DNA of 64,000 nucleotides, from the NCBI RefSeq assembly GCF_002321025.1, contig NZ_DCLL01000014.1:1-64000 (forward strand). The letters are read 5' to 3'. Under the pieces are notes generated by a model. The model was not told the DNA's origin and searched no databases. It saw only the letters and a list, made by a program, of their open reading frames with translations. This document shows, piece after piece, positions 45,567 to 54,680 of the stretch. The stretch's first letter is position 1. Each line of letters begins with the position of its first letter. This DNA comes from Acinetobacter lwoffii (lineage in GTDB: Bacteria; Pseudomonadota; Gammaproteobacteria; Pseudomonadales; Moraxellaceae). The position numbers were made by a program, and so were the translations under genes.

Positions 45567-47063
45567 ATGCAAGCTCAAGGACAGCGCAGCAAGATTTTAA
45601 TTGTAGGCAGTGGTTTTGGTGGTTTGGGAATGGCAATCCGCCTTAAACAGCAGGGCATCCACGATTTTAAAATCATTGAACGTGCAGCAGAAGTGGGCGG
45701 CACCTGGCGTGACAATACCTATCCAGGGGTCGCCTGTGATGTACCTTCCCACTTATATTCTTTCTCTTTTATTCAAAATCCGGACTGGTCACGTGTGTTT
45801 CCGCAAGGGGCAGAAATTCAGCGATATTTAATCCAATGCTGTGATCAGGAAAATATCCGGCCACATATCGATTTTCAGATTCAACTGGAAAAAGCCCGCT
45901 GGGATGCTAAAGAGCGCATTTGGGAAGTACAAACCTCTAAAGGTGTTTATCAGGCAGAATTTTTAATTACCGCAACCGGGCATCTGGCAGATGAACATCT
46001 GCCACAAATTTCGGGACTAGAAGAATTTCAAGGTCAGATCATGCATTCTGCACGTTGGAATCACGAAGTGAATCTGGAAAATCAGCATGTCGTTGTGGTG
46101 GGTTCTGGTGCTTCTGCCATCCAGCTTGTACCGGAAATTGCAAAAATGGCCAAAAGCCTGACTGTCTTGCAACGTAGTGCGCCCTATATTTTGCCCCGAC
46201 CAGACCGACCTTATTCTGAATCAGAAAAACAGCTTTTCCGCAAAGATCCGGACAGTATGTCAACCCTCAGACATTCCTTGTTCTGGGGCAATGAATACAA
46301 TTTTGCCCAGCGCCGTAATCTGAAAAGCCAGATTGAGCGGGTCAAGAAAAACTGCCTGCAATTCTTAAAACATCAGATTTCAGATCCTGAATTACAGCGC
46401 AAACTTATGCCGAATTATGAACCTGGTTGTAAGCGCTTATTGCTTTCTAATGATTATTATCCGACTTTTCTAAAACCAAATGTCACACTTGAAGACTCAG
46501 CATTGGCAGAAGTTACGAAAGACGGTGTAATCAGTAAGTCCGGTAATAAGTTTCCTGCAGATATCGTCGTCTTTGCCACCGGATTTGAAGCGGCACGTCC
46601 ACCTTATGCCGCAAAGGTGGTGGGTAAACAGGGTTTAAGCCTGGAGCAGCAATGGTCCAGCGGTATGCAGGGTTATCAGTCAACGACCGTACACAACTTT
46701 CCAAACCTGTTCATCCTGAATGGGCCAAATACAGGCAGTGGGCATAATTCAGCGCTTTATTTTCTGGAAACCCAGTTTGATCTAGTGCTAGATGCCTTGC
46801 AGTTTTTTGAGCAGGAACAGATTCAGGTCTTTGAAGCAGATCAAGAAGCTGAAAATAGCTATATGCAGGAGCTACAGCAACTTTCCCAAGGCAGTGTCTG
46901 GTTATCGGAAAGCTGTAAAAGCTGGTATCTGGATCCGGTCAGTCGTAAGCTGACTTTGGTCTGGCCGGATTATGCTCATTCATTTAGGGATAAAAATCAG
47001 CATTTTATTCGTAGCGGTTATCACTATCAGTATGTTGAATCGAGACAGCAGAAAGTAGTTTAA
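45567..47063 (+). CDS. Flavin monooxygenase, Baeyer-Villiger type
   Basis: A 498-aa NADPH/FAD monooxygenase. The FAD motif is GSGFGGLG (14-21). The Baeyer-Villiger fingerprint FxGxxxHxxxW is present as FQGQIMHSARW (154-164). The NADPH motif is VVGSGASAIQ (178-187). GGTWRDNTYPGVACDVPSH is typical of the class. Such enzymes insert oxygen next to a ketone to give an ester or lactone. It follows the hydrolase closely (AAAGGAGATAA) and precedes an acyl-CoA ligase. The ketone substrate is unknown. Confidence 0.9.
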   Translation: MQAQGQRSKILIVGSGFGGLGMAIRLKQQGIHDFKIIERAAEVGGTWRDNTYPGVACDVPSHLYSFSFIQNPDWSRVFPQGAEIQRYLIQCCDQENIRPHIDFQIQLEKARWDAKERIWEVQTSKGVYQAEFLITATGHLADEHLPQISGLEEFQGQIMHSARWNHEVNLENQHVVVVGSGASAIQLVPEIAKMAKSLTVLQRSAPYILPRPDRPYSESEKQLFRKDPDSMSTLRHSLFWGNEYNFAQRRNLKSQIERVKKNCLQFLKHQISDPELQRKLMPNYEPGCKRLLLSNDYYPTFLKPNVTLEDSALAEVTKDGVISKSGNKFPADIVVFATGFEAARPPYAAKVVGKQGLSLEQQWSSGMQGYQSTTVHNFPNLFILNGPNTGSGHNSALYFLETQFDLVLDALQFFEQEQIQVFEADQEAENSYMQELQQLSQGSVWLSESCKSWYLDPVSRKLTLVWPDYAHSFRDKNQHFIRSGYHYQYVESRQQKVV

Positions 47064-47139
47064 AAATATTTAATTAAAATCAAAATCTTATGGTTAAAAT
47101 AATACAAAATAAATGTAAATCCAGGACAGGAGTATAGTC

Positions 47140-48822
47140 ATGAGCAGTCAGCCATGGATGGAAGAATATAAAAAGTGGAATATCAATCCGGAATTTACCC
47201 GGCCAGATCCTGATAAAACCCTGAGCACGACAATTGCTGAGAATTTGGTGAAATTTCAGGATAAAACAGCATTTTTTTATCTGGATCGCAAATTCAGCTA
47301 TCACGATATCGATGTGTATAGCCAGAAACTGGCAAGCTATTTACAGAGTCTTGGGCTAACTGCTGGCAGCCGTATTGCGGTGATGTTACCCAATATTATT
47401 CAGTATCCAATTGCGACCTTTGCCATTATTCGTGCGGGTTATGTGCTGGTCAATGTCAATCCCATGTACACCCAGCGCGAGCTCTATCATCAACTACAGG
47501 ATTCAGGTGCAGAAGCCTTGATTATCCTGGGACAGACTTTGGAGCAATTAACAGCACTAGATGAATGTCCTCAACTTAAATATGTCATTTCAACGCATCC
47601 GCTGGATTTTATTCAAGAGCAACCAAGTGCTATTTATAGTCAGGCAGCACAATATCCGGATAAACAGTTTTCTGACTTTAGACAGACAATAAATCAGGTA
47701 GAGATTATTGATTTTGAACCGCCTGTACAGCATCAGGAAGATACGGCCATTCTGCAATACACGGGAGGAACCACAGGTGTTTCTAAAGGCGCGGAACTGA
47801 GCCATCGCAATATTTTGTTTAATATCGCCCAAAACAGTACCGTATTTATCAGCCATTTTGGTGACCGCTATGCCACTGAAAATGAATATGTATTCTGTGC
47901 CTTGCCGCTGTATCACATTTATGGATTTACTATCTGCCTGTTCAGTTATGGTCTGAGCCGAGGTTTCGCTAATGTGCTTATTCCCAATCCGAGAGATCTG
48001 GATGCTTTGGTAGATCAATACCAGAAACATCCACCGACCGTTTTTCCGGGTGTGAATACCATGTTTAATGCCTTGGCGCATCATTCACGTTTCCGTGAGC
48101 TGGATCATTCAAGCCTGAAAACCACAACCGGTGGAGGAGCATCTATTCTGAAAAATACGGCAGAGTTATGGCATGAGGTTACAGGCTGCCAGATTTATGA
48201 AGGCTACGGACTTTCTGAAACCTCACCAACTGCAACTTTTAACCCTCCTTTAAGCCGGCGATTTAGTGGCACGATTGGCTTTCCATTGGCAGGGACTGAA
48301 ATTCTGATTCTGAATGATGAAGGAAAACCTGTAGAACTTAATCAGGCTGGAGAAATCGCCATACGTGGTCCACAGGTGATGAAAGGATACTGGCAGCAAC
48401 CGGAAGCAACAGCACAGGTATTTACCAAAGATGGATTCTTCCTGACAGGTGATATCGGTTGTATGGACGAACAGGGCTATATCACCATTCTGGACCGCAA
48501 AAAAGACATGATTCTGGTCTCCGGATTTAATGTTTATCCCAATGAGCTGGAAGGCGTGCTGTCCAAACATCCTAAAATACTGGAATGTGCAGTGATTGGT
48601 ATTGATGATGAAAAGTCTGGACAGGTACCCAAGGCATTTATTGTGAAACAGGATGAAACTCTGACCCAAGATGAAGTCATGACTTATCTGAAGCAGCAAC
48701 TGACCAGTTATAAATTGCCCAAATACATTGAGTTTGTGGCTGGATTACCAAAGTCTGCAGTAGGAAAAATTCTGCGTCGCGAGCTGCCTCGTACTGTTCA
48801 GCCGAGCGCCAAAGCCTGTTAA
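47140..48822 (+). CDS. Acyl-CoA ligase, FadD-like
   Basis: A 560-aa AMP-forming ligase. The ATP motif YTGGTTGVSKGAELSH is near residue 208. YEGYGLSETSPT, TGDIGCMDEQGYITILDRKKDMILVSGFNVYPNELE and the catalytic Lys in KSAVGKILRRELP complete the set. It resembles medium/long-chain fatty acyl-CoA synthetases. Last in the hydrolase-monooxygenase run, it probably activates the acid released by the hydrolase. A terminator follows. An operator-like half-site ATACAAAAT lies about 30 bp upstream. Confidence 0.9.
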   Translation: MSSQPWMEEYKKWNINPEFTRPDPDKTLSTTIAENLVKFQDKTAFFYLDRKFSYHDIDVYSQKLASYLQSLGLTAGSRIAVMLPNIIQYPIATFAIIRAGYVLVNVNPMYTQRELYHQLQDSGAEALIILGQTLEQLTALDECPQLKYVISTHPLDFIQEQPSAIYSQAAQYPDKQFSDFRQTINQVEIIDFEPPVQHQEDTAILQYTGGTTGVSKGAELSHRNILFNIAQNSTVFISHFGDRYATENEYVFCALPLYHIYGFTICLFSYGLSRGFANVLIPNPRDLDALVDQYQKHPPTVFPGVNTMFNALAHHSRFRELDHSSLKTTTGGGASILKNTAELWHEVTGCQIYEGYGLSETSPTATFNPPLSRRFSGTIGFPLAGTEILILNDEGKPVELNQAGEIAIRGPQVMKGYWQQPEATAQVFTKDGFFLTGDIGCMDEQGYITILDRKKDMILVSGFNVYPNELEGVLSKHPKILECAVIGIDDEKSGQVPKAFIVKQDETLTQDEVMTYLKQQLTSYKLPKYIEFVAGLPKSAVGKILRRELPRTVQPSAKAC

Positions 48823-48851
48823 GGAATGATCTAGTCCATTAGATTTAAAAT

Positions 48852-48879
48852 AAAAAAGGAATCGAAAGATTCCTTTTTT
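48852..48879. terminator. Bidirectional terminator
   Basis: 12-bp stem AAAAAAGGAATC / GATTCCTTTTTT with a GAAA tetraloop, between the convergent ligase and CoA-transferase genes. Confidence 0.92.
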
Positions 48880-48892
48880 ATTGCTTGCAGGC

Positions 48893-50116
48893 TTATCGCT
48901 GCTGGATGACTTTTTTGCTTTTCAGTTCTTCTATTTCAGCAGAACTTAAATATTGACTCAAAATGGCATCGGTATCTTCACCCAGACAAGGGGGTGCCTT
49001 TTTATATTGTACCGGTGTCTTGGAGAGTTTGATCGGTGAACCGATTGAGGTGTAATCTTCACGTAAAGTATGCGGCATCTGAATCACCATATCGCGTGCC
49101 AATACCTGTTCTTCTTGCAAAGTCTGTTTCAGGTCATTGATCATTCCTACCGGCACTTTAACCGCATGGATTAAATCCACCCAGGTTTTTGCCGGTCTAG
49201 TATAGAAATGAGCCTGTAGAACTGTGGTCAATTCTTCACGATGTGTAACACGTCCAGAATTTTTTAAGAAGCGAGGATCTTCTGCCACCTTAGCCAGACC
49301 AACGGCCTGACACAAAGCTTGAAATTGCAGATCATTACCACAGGCAATAATAAATTCACCTTCCTGGGCTTTGAACACCTGATAGGGCACAATATTGGCA
49401 TGTGCATTTCCGAAGCGACCGGGGACTTTGCCTGAGGTGAGATAATTCATGGCCAGAACAGAGAGGGAAGCAACCTGGGTATCTAACAGCGCCATATCAA
49501 TATACTGACCTTCACCGGTTTTCTCACGGGACAACAAAGCCGCCTGAATGGCAATTGCGGCATATAAGCCGGTGGTCAAATCGGCAAAGGCCAGACCTGC
49601 TTTTTGCGGGCCACCACCGGGCAGATCGTCACGTTCGCCAGTGACACTCATCATGCCGCCCATTCCCTGAACGATAAAATCATAGCCCGGCTCTTGCGCA
49701 CGCGGACCGTTCTGGCCAAAACCGGTAATAGAACAATATACCAGTCGCGGATTTAGCTGACTCAGACTTTCATAATCCAGCCCATATCGTTTCAACGAAC
49801 CGGCTTTATAGTTTTCAATGACTACATCGCTTTGTTCAGCAAGTTTTTTGATAATACTTTGACCTTCAGGTGTAGATAAATCGATTGCAACCGAATGCTT
49901 GCCACGGTTGGCTGACAGGTAATAAGCCGATTCATGGGTATCTTGCTGCTGATTGTTTTTAAGCCAAGGTGGTCCCCAGATACGGGTATCATCCCCATGA
50001 TCCGGTTTTTCAATCTTGATCACTTCTGCACCCAGATCAGCCAGAATCTGGCTACACCAGGGCCCAGCCAAAATCCGGCTTAAATCCAGTACACGAAATC
50101 CTGTTAAGGCACCCAT
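48893..50116 (-). CDS. CaiB/BaiF (class III) CoA-transferase, possibly glutarate type
   Basis: A 407-aa formyl-CoA-transferase-fold enzyme. The catalytic Asp179 sits in GLAFADLTTGLYAA. RVLDLSRILAGPWCSQILADLGAEVIKIE and the Gly-rich GGGPQKAG are family features. Closest in my memory are proteins encoded near glutaryl-CoA dehydrogenase in Pseudomonas and related to succinate:glutarate CoA-transferase, so it may supply GcdH with glutaryl-CoA. I start at ATG 50116 because GGGAG precedes it; the frame stays open upstream to 50203 without a good ribosome site. A shared operator lies about 100 bp upstream. Confidence 0.85.
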   Translation of the reverse strand: MGALTGFRVLDLSRILAGPWCSQILADLGAEVIKIEKPDHGDDTRIWGPPWLKNNQQQDTHESAYYLSANRGKHSVAIDLSTPEGQSIIKKLAEQSDVVIENYKAGSLKRYGLDYESLSQLNPRLVYCSITGFGQNGPRAQEPGYDFIVQGMGGMMSVTGERDDLPGGGPQKAGLAFADLTTGLYAAIAIQAALLSREKTGEGQYIDMALLDTQVASLSVLAMNYLTSGKVPGRFGNAHANIVPYQVFKAQEGEFIIACGNDLQFQALCQAVGLAKVAEDPRFLKNSGRVTHREELTTVLQAHFYTRPAKTWVDLIHAVKVPVGMINDLKQTLQEEQVLARDMVIQMPHTLREDYTSIGSPIKLSKTPVQYKKAPPCLGEDTDAILSQYLSSAEIEELKSKKVIQQR

Positions 50117-50217
50117 TATTACGCTCCCTGTTCGATCATATTCAAATGACATATCGTTCTTATCCCTCTTTTTAAAGCTATATGAAAATGAAAGAACAAT
50201 CAACTTTATGATAATAA

Positions 50218-50234
50218 ATTTCGTATAACAAAAT
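50218..50234. promoter_or_regulatory. Shared 17-bp operator, CaiB/transporter gap
   Basis: ATTTCGTATAACAAAAT, 102 bp from the CaiB-type start and about 240 bp from the divergent AAHS transporter. Confidence 0.7.
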
Positions 50235-50472
50235 AAAACATCTAAAATGATGAATATTCATCTTATTTTCTTTAGCCTGATGCAAATATAAGCATGAATG
50301 AGGAACAAGAGGTAACTGATAAAAAGGAAAAAGCGATCTCCCAGACAGGATTAAAAAGGAGTCAATCAAGTGAATTAAAAACGGATTAGCTTTAAAGCAT
50401 ATTCATTAGTGGAATAGCTTTAAATATAAAAAGATCATGAAAACCTAAGGATAGGAAAACAGAGATTTTAAT

Positions 50473-51744
50473 ATGACGGATTTAGCGAGAGAATTAGAAA
50501 AGATTAAACCTACGACCAAACGAACCCAGCAAATTGCTTTTATTTTCGCCTTTCTGGCTTTACTGGTAGATGGCGCGGACATGTTGCTGCTGTCTTTCAG
50601 TTTAAATAGTCTGAAAGCAGAGTTTGGTCTCAGTAATCTGCAGGCCGGTACACTAGGCAGTTTTACCTTAGCAGGTATGGCGATTGGTGGCTTTATAGGT
50701 GGCTGGGCCTGTGACCGTCTAGGTCGTGTACGTACCGTGGTCATTTCGATTCTGGTATTTTCTATATTGACCGCAGCCTTAGGCTTTGCACAAAACTTTG
50801 AACAGTTCGCTGTTTTACGCTTCCTTTCTGCCTTTGGCATAGGCTCTTTATATATTGCAGCCAATACGCTCATGGCTGAATATGTTCCAACTGAATATCG
50901 CACCACGGTTTTAGGTACCTTACAGGCAGGATGGACCGTCGGTTATATTGTGGCCACTGTACTGGCAGGCTGGATCATTCCAGAATATGGCTGGCGAACC
51001 CTGTTTTTTATTGCCATTATTCCCTCGGTTATGGCGATTTTTATCCAGAAACTGGTTCCTGAGCCAGAATCCTGGCAGCGTGCACGTTTGCAGCGTCTAT
51101 ATGCCCCAGCTGAAATCACAGCACAGCAACCCGCCAAAAAAAGCACAGTCAAAGAGATTTTCGCGGATCCTGCGAATCGCAGAATGTTCATCTTGTGGAT
51201 ATTTACGGCCGGTTTTCTGCAATTTGGCTACTATGGCGTAAATAACTGGATGCCGGCATATCTGGAATCTGAATTGCACATGAATTTTAAATCTATGGCC
51301 GGCTATATGATTGGTACTTATGTGGCGATGATTTTCGGGAAAATTCTAGCGGGCTTTGCCGCAGACCGTCTGGGTAGACGCGCTGTCTTTTCTTTTGGAG
51401 CAATTGGAACGGCGATTTTCCTGCCCGTGATTGTGCTATTCAATACGCCAGAGAATATTGCCTATCTGCTGATTTTCTTTGGATTCCTGTATGGTATTCC
51501 ATATGCGATTAATGCCACTTATATGACAGAAAGCTTCGCCACCTCGATTCGTGGTACTGCGGTAGGCGGTGCTTATAATGCAGGCCGTATTGGCGCCATG
51601 TTTGCCCCTGCAATTATTGGTGCAGCAGCCAGCGGTGGTTCAATTGGCCTAGGCTTCCTGATTATGGGCGGTGCCTATTTCTTGTGTGGTGCAGTGTCAG
51701 GGATATTCATCAAAGACCGTCAATACGATCCACAAAAGGCATAA
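50473..51744 (+). CDS. AAHS-family MFS symporter, third paralogue
   Basis: A 423-aa, 12-helix transporter closely related to those at 24557 and 32840: LLVDGADMLLLSFSLNSL, GGWACDRLGRVRTV, GIPYAINATYMTESFATSIRGTAVGGAYN and end DRQYDPQKA. It is divergent from the CaiB-type gene, so together they may be an uptake/activation pair. Substrate probably a mono- or dicarboxylic acid. Confidence 0.87.
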   Translation: MTDLARELEKIKPTTKRTQQIAFIFAFLALLVDGADMLLLSFSLNSLKAEFGLSNLQAGTLGSFTLAGMAIGGFIGGWACDRLGRVRTVVISILVFSILTAALGFAQNFEQFAVLRFLSAFGIGSLYIAANTLMAEYVPTEYRTTVLGTLQAGWTVGYIVATVLAGWIIPEYGWRTLFFIAIIPSVMAIFIQKLVPEPESWQRARLQRLYAPAEITAQQPAKKSTVKEIFADPANRRMFILWIFTAGFLQFGYYGVNNWMPAYLESELHMNFKSMAGYMIGTYVAMIFGKILAGFAADRLGRRAVFSFGAIGTAIFLPVIVLFNTPENIAYLLIFFGFLYGIPYAINATYMTESFATSIRGTAVGGAYNAGRIGAMFAPAIIGAAASGGSIGLGFLIMGGAYFLCGAVSGIFIKDRQYDPQKA

Positions 51745-51755
51745 TTTCAACTTAT

Positions 51756-51787
51756 AAAAAAAGAGCCTGAATACAGGCTCTTTTTTT
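51756..51787. terminator. Terminator after third AAHS transporter
   Basis: 14-bp stem AAAAAAAGAGCCTG / CAGGCTCTTTTTTT with loop AATA. Confidence 0.93.
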
Positions 51788-51820
51788 ATATTCATCAATT
51801 AAAGCTGTATTTCTATTTGT

Positions 51821-51969
51821 TTATTCCTGATCTGTTTCTTTATGCAGATGAATACTTTTTAAACCATCATTTACTTTATTGAGCAGATGAATCAGGGTAA
51901 TCACATCATCAAAAGCCAGCTTATTTAAGGCCTGACCATAAAAATCAAAGAAATCAGCTTGCAAGTTAT
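51821..51969 (-). pseudogene. 3' remnant of a regulator-like gene
   Basis: An open minus-strand frame of about 48 codons ending DQE-stop (stop 51823-51821): it reads NLQADFFDFYGQALNKL then AFDDVITLIHLLNKVNDGL. No start codon is available, and the frame abuts the ligase fragment. The amphipathic helices look like the dimerisation end of a MarR-type regulator, but that is a guess. It appears to have lost its 5' part in the deletion that truncated the neighbouring ligase. Confidence 0.55.
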
Positions 51970-52836
51970 CCCGTGTTTCCAAGCTGGGATGTAGCCAAAG
52001 CCGTAGATCTGATTCATCAGCATCAGGTGAATTTCACCATGGCCTCGACCCCATTCCTGAATGACCTGTCCAATACCGTGGCGGAACAGCATGACAAGGT
52101 TGATTCACTGAAAATCTTCCTTTGCGCTGGTGCACCCATTCCGGGGCCATTGGTACAAAAAGCCCGGGAAATTCTGGGCGTTAAAGTCATATCCGCTTGG
52201 GGTATGACCGAATGTGGTGCAGTGACGCTGACCCGACCTGAAGATGAGGATGAACACTCTTTCAATACGGATGGCATCGCTTTACCTGGTGTTGAAATCA
52301 AGATCGTGAATAAAAAAGGTCAGACCAAAGCCGTGAATGAATCCGGGCGTTTGATGATCCGCACCTGTTCAAATTTTGGCGGTTATTTAAAACGTCCACA
52401 TTTGAATGATACGGATGCCGAAGGCTGGTTTGATACTGGCGATATTGCCTATCAGGACGAGCATGGCTATATTCGGATTTGCGGACGTAAGAAGGATGTG
52501 ATTATTCGTGGTGGAGAAAATATTCCGGTCGCGGAAATTGAATCACTACTTTATAAGCATCCGAATATCGCCACAGTAGCTTTAGTGGCTTATGCAGATG
52601 AGCGAATGGGCGAGCGTTCCTGTGCAATCATCAAGCTGAAAGATCAGACAAAGCCGTTAAGTTTTAATGAGCTGGTAGATTTCCTGAAAACTCATAATCT
52701 GGCTATGCAGTATCTTCCGGAACGCCTGGAAATCTGGGAGGATATTCCGATGACGCCATCGGGAAAAATCCAGAAATTTAAACTCAGAGAATTACTGGCT
52801 CAGCATATTGCCTCAACGGCAGTTGAAGCGAACTAA
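51970..52836 (+). pseudogene. Truncated acyl-CoA ligase (C-terminal half)
   Basis: About 288 codons of an AMP-forming acyl-CoA synthetase. It keeps AWGMTECGAVTLTRP, FDTGDIAYQDEHGYIRICGRKKDVIIRGGENI and the catalytic Lys in TPSGKIQKFKLREL. It lacks roughly the first 250 residues, including the ATP-binding TSGTTGxPK loop, so it cannot work as a ligase. The only in-frame start is a GTG at 51973 with no ribosome site. Intact relatives are about 540 aa and resemble cyclohexanecarboxylate-CoA ligases. Confidence 0.85.
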
Positions 52837-52859
52837 ATCTGGGAATATACAGAAATTAA

Positions 52860-52893
52860 ACCCTGAATAATCTTGCATCATTCAGGGTTTTTC
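52860..52893. terminator. Terminator between convergent genes
   Basis: 9-bp stem ACCCTGAAT / ATTCAGGGT with an 11-nt loop, then a T-run. Confidence 0.88.
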
Positions 52894-52943
52894 TTGTTCA
52901 AAGAAAATGATCTAAAGGTTTAATGCAAACTTTAGAATCACGT

Positions 52944-53621
52944 CTATTTTAATAATTTTAGTAAAGCTTCAGCAGTCGCTGCAGAAGAGGCTGGATTCTG
53001 CCCGGTAATCAGTAAACCATCTTGCTGTACATGAACCTGCCAATCCTCAGCTTTGGAATATTTCCCACCTTTTTCTTTTAGCATGTCTTCAACTAAAAAT
53101 GGAACGATGTCTGTCAAACCCACGCCGTCTTCTTCGGTATTAGTAAAACCAGTGACTGTCTTACCTTCTACAATAGAACGCCCTTCGGCATCTTTCACAT
53201 CACGCAGGACACCTGGTGCATGACAGACCAGCGCAACAGGTTTATCTGCCTGCAAGGTTTGCTCAATTAAAGAAATGGAATTCTGGTCTTTGGCCAGATC
53301 CCATAATGGTCCGTGACCGCCCGGATAGAACACGGCATCAAAATCCTGATTTAAGACTTCACCCAACTTGTGTGTATTGGCAAGAGCCTGCATGGCCGAT
53401 GCATCTGCTTCAAAGCGTTTGGTGGTTTCGGTTTGCGCATCCGGCTCATTACTTTTTGGATCTAGCGGTGGCTGACCACCTGCAGGAGAAGCCAAAACTA
53501 CCTCTGCGCCTGCATCGACAAAGGTGTAATAAGGCGCAGCCAACTCTTCCAGCCAGAAGCCGGTTTTTTTGCCGGTATCGCCAAGCTGGTCATGTGAAGT
53601 CAGCACCATCAAGATTTTCAT
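52944..53621 (-). CDS. DJ-1/PfpI-family protein (Hsp31-like)
   Basis: A 225-aa type 1 glutamine amidotransferase-like protein. The nucleophile Cys133 is in ALVCHAPGVL, the conserved glutamate region is at WLEELAAPY, and FYPGGHGPLWDL is a family motif. Related proteins act as glutathione-independent glyoxalases or chaperones under stress. ATG 53621 follows AGGAAAATAAT; the frame extends nine codons upstream. It stands alone between terminators and the LysR gene. Confidence 0.88.
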   Translation of the reverse strand: MKILMVLTSHDQLGDTGKKTGFWLEELAAPYYTFVDAGAEVVLASPAGGQPPLDPKSNEPDAQTETTKRFEADASAMQALANTHKLGEVLNQDFDAVFYPGGHGPLWDLAKDQNSISLIEQTLQADKPVALVCHAPGVLRDVKDAEGRSIVEGKTVTGFTNTEEDGVGLTDIVPFLVEDMLKEKGGKYSKAEDWQVHVQQDGLLITGQNPASSAATAEALLKLLK

Positions 53622-53789
53622 ATTATTTTCCTGTATCTCGTTAAACATCGTGAATAATCGACTGTTAATTTAACAAGTCACAGAGGTCAGGAGTGTTGTG
53701 ATACGTTCATTTGCTGTATCGATACGTTGTTGTTTCAGTTGATTTAACTAAACTATGTAGCCTTGCAAAGTGAACAGTGTGTTCAATAC

Positions 53790-54674
53790 TCATCTGCCCA
53801 TTAACAGGTCTTGCTGAAGATCGGCCTGTTTACGCAGGAAATCCCAGACCAGTTTTATTTTTGGTTCATGTTGCAGATCGACCAGCGTCAGCATCCAGAA
53901 AGTGTGGGTAAAACTGAGCTGCTGACCCAGCACCTCTTTCAGTTCACTTTTATCATTGACCAGAAATTTCGGCAAAATGGCCAGTCCAGCACCTGCACGC
54001 ACGGCAATTTCCTGCGCCAGAATGCTGTTACTGCGAAAACAGGCACTGACCTGCAAGGGAAGACGCTCTAGCGAATATAGTGCAGTGCTATAGACCAGAT
54101 CATCAATATAATCGACAAAACGGTGCTGCTGGAGGTCTTCCAGTTTTTTAATTTCCGGATTTTGCTGTAAATAATGCTGGCTGCCATATAGCTTTAAACA
54201 GTAATTAGACAAACGAGTAATGATATACGGACCAGATTTGGGCCGGTCAATCGCGATCACAATATCGGCTTCTCGATGTGAAAGTTTGATCGCTTTCGGT
54301 ACCGGAATCAGGTCAATGGTCAGCAAAGGATAATGCTGGGAAAATTCTGCCAAAAGACGAGCTAAAAATGCCGTGCCAAAACCTTCTGGCGCACCAATCC
54401 GGACCCGACCTTGCAAGGGATCATGGCGCTTGTCAATCTGGATAAAGGACTGTTCCATCTGTTCCACACGCGGCACCAGTGCCAGACCTTCCGAGGTTAG
54501 TTCATAACCGGTGGCTTCGCGCTTAAACAGTTGCGTACCTAAAGTACTTTCCAGGGCCTGAATCCGCCGCGCTACGGTGCTATGTTCAACCCCAATCAAG
54601 CGTGCTGCGTTGGTGAGTGTTTTAGCACGCGCCAAAACTAAAAAAAAGCGTAAATGATCCCAATCTACTTTCAT
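53790..54674 (-). CDS. LysR-family regulator of mms genes
   Basis: A 294-aa LysR-type regulator with the helix-turn-helix in the first 65 residues (FFLVLARAKTLTNAARLIGVEHSTVARRIQALE). The HSTVARRI element is typical of the single-domain group that regulates adjacent dehydrogenases. It is divergent from mmsA, and several palindromes fill the gap, so it probably controls valine catabolism. Effector unknown. Confidence 0.88.
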   Translation of the reverse strand: MKVDWDHLRFFLVLARAKTLTNAARLIGVEHSTVARRIQALESTLGTQLFKREATGYELTSEGLALVPRVEQMEQSFIQIDKRHDPLQGRVRIGAPEGFGTAFLARLLAEFSQHYPLLTIDLIPVPKAIKLSHREADIVIAIDRPKSGPYIITRLSNYCLKLYGSQHYLQQNPEIKKLEDLQQHRFVDYIDDLVYSTALYSLERLPLQVSACFRSNSILAQEIAVRAGAGLAILPKFLVNDKSELKEVLGQQLSFTHTFWMLTLVDLQHEPKIKLVWDFLRKQADLQQDLLMGR

Positions 54675-54680
54675 TTTTTA

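Noticed and set aside
47093..47109. Operator-like sequence before the acyl-CoA ligase
   Set aside because: Right half ATACAAAAT matches the 34560 site, but the left half does not contain TTTCG. Kept as a half-site only.
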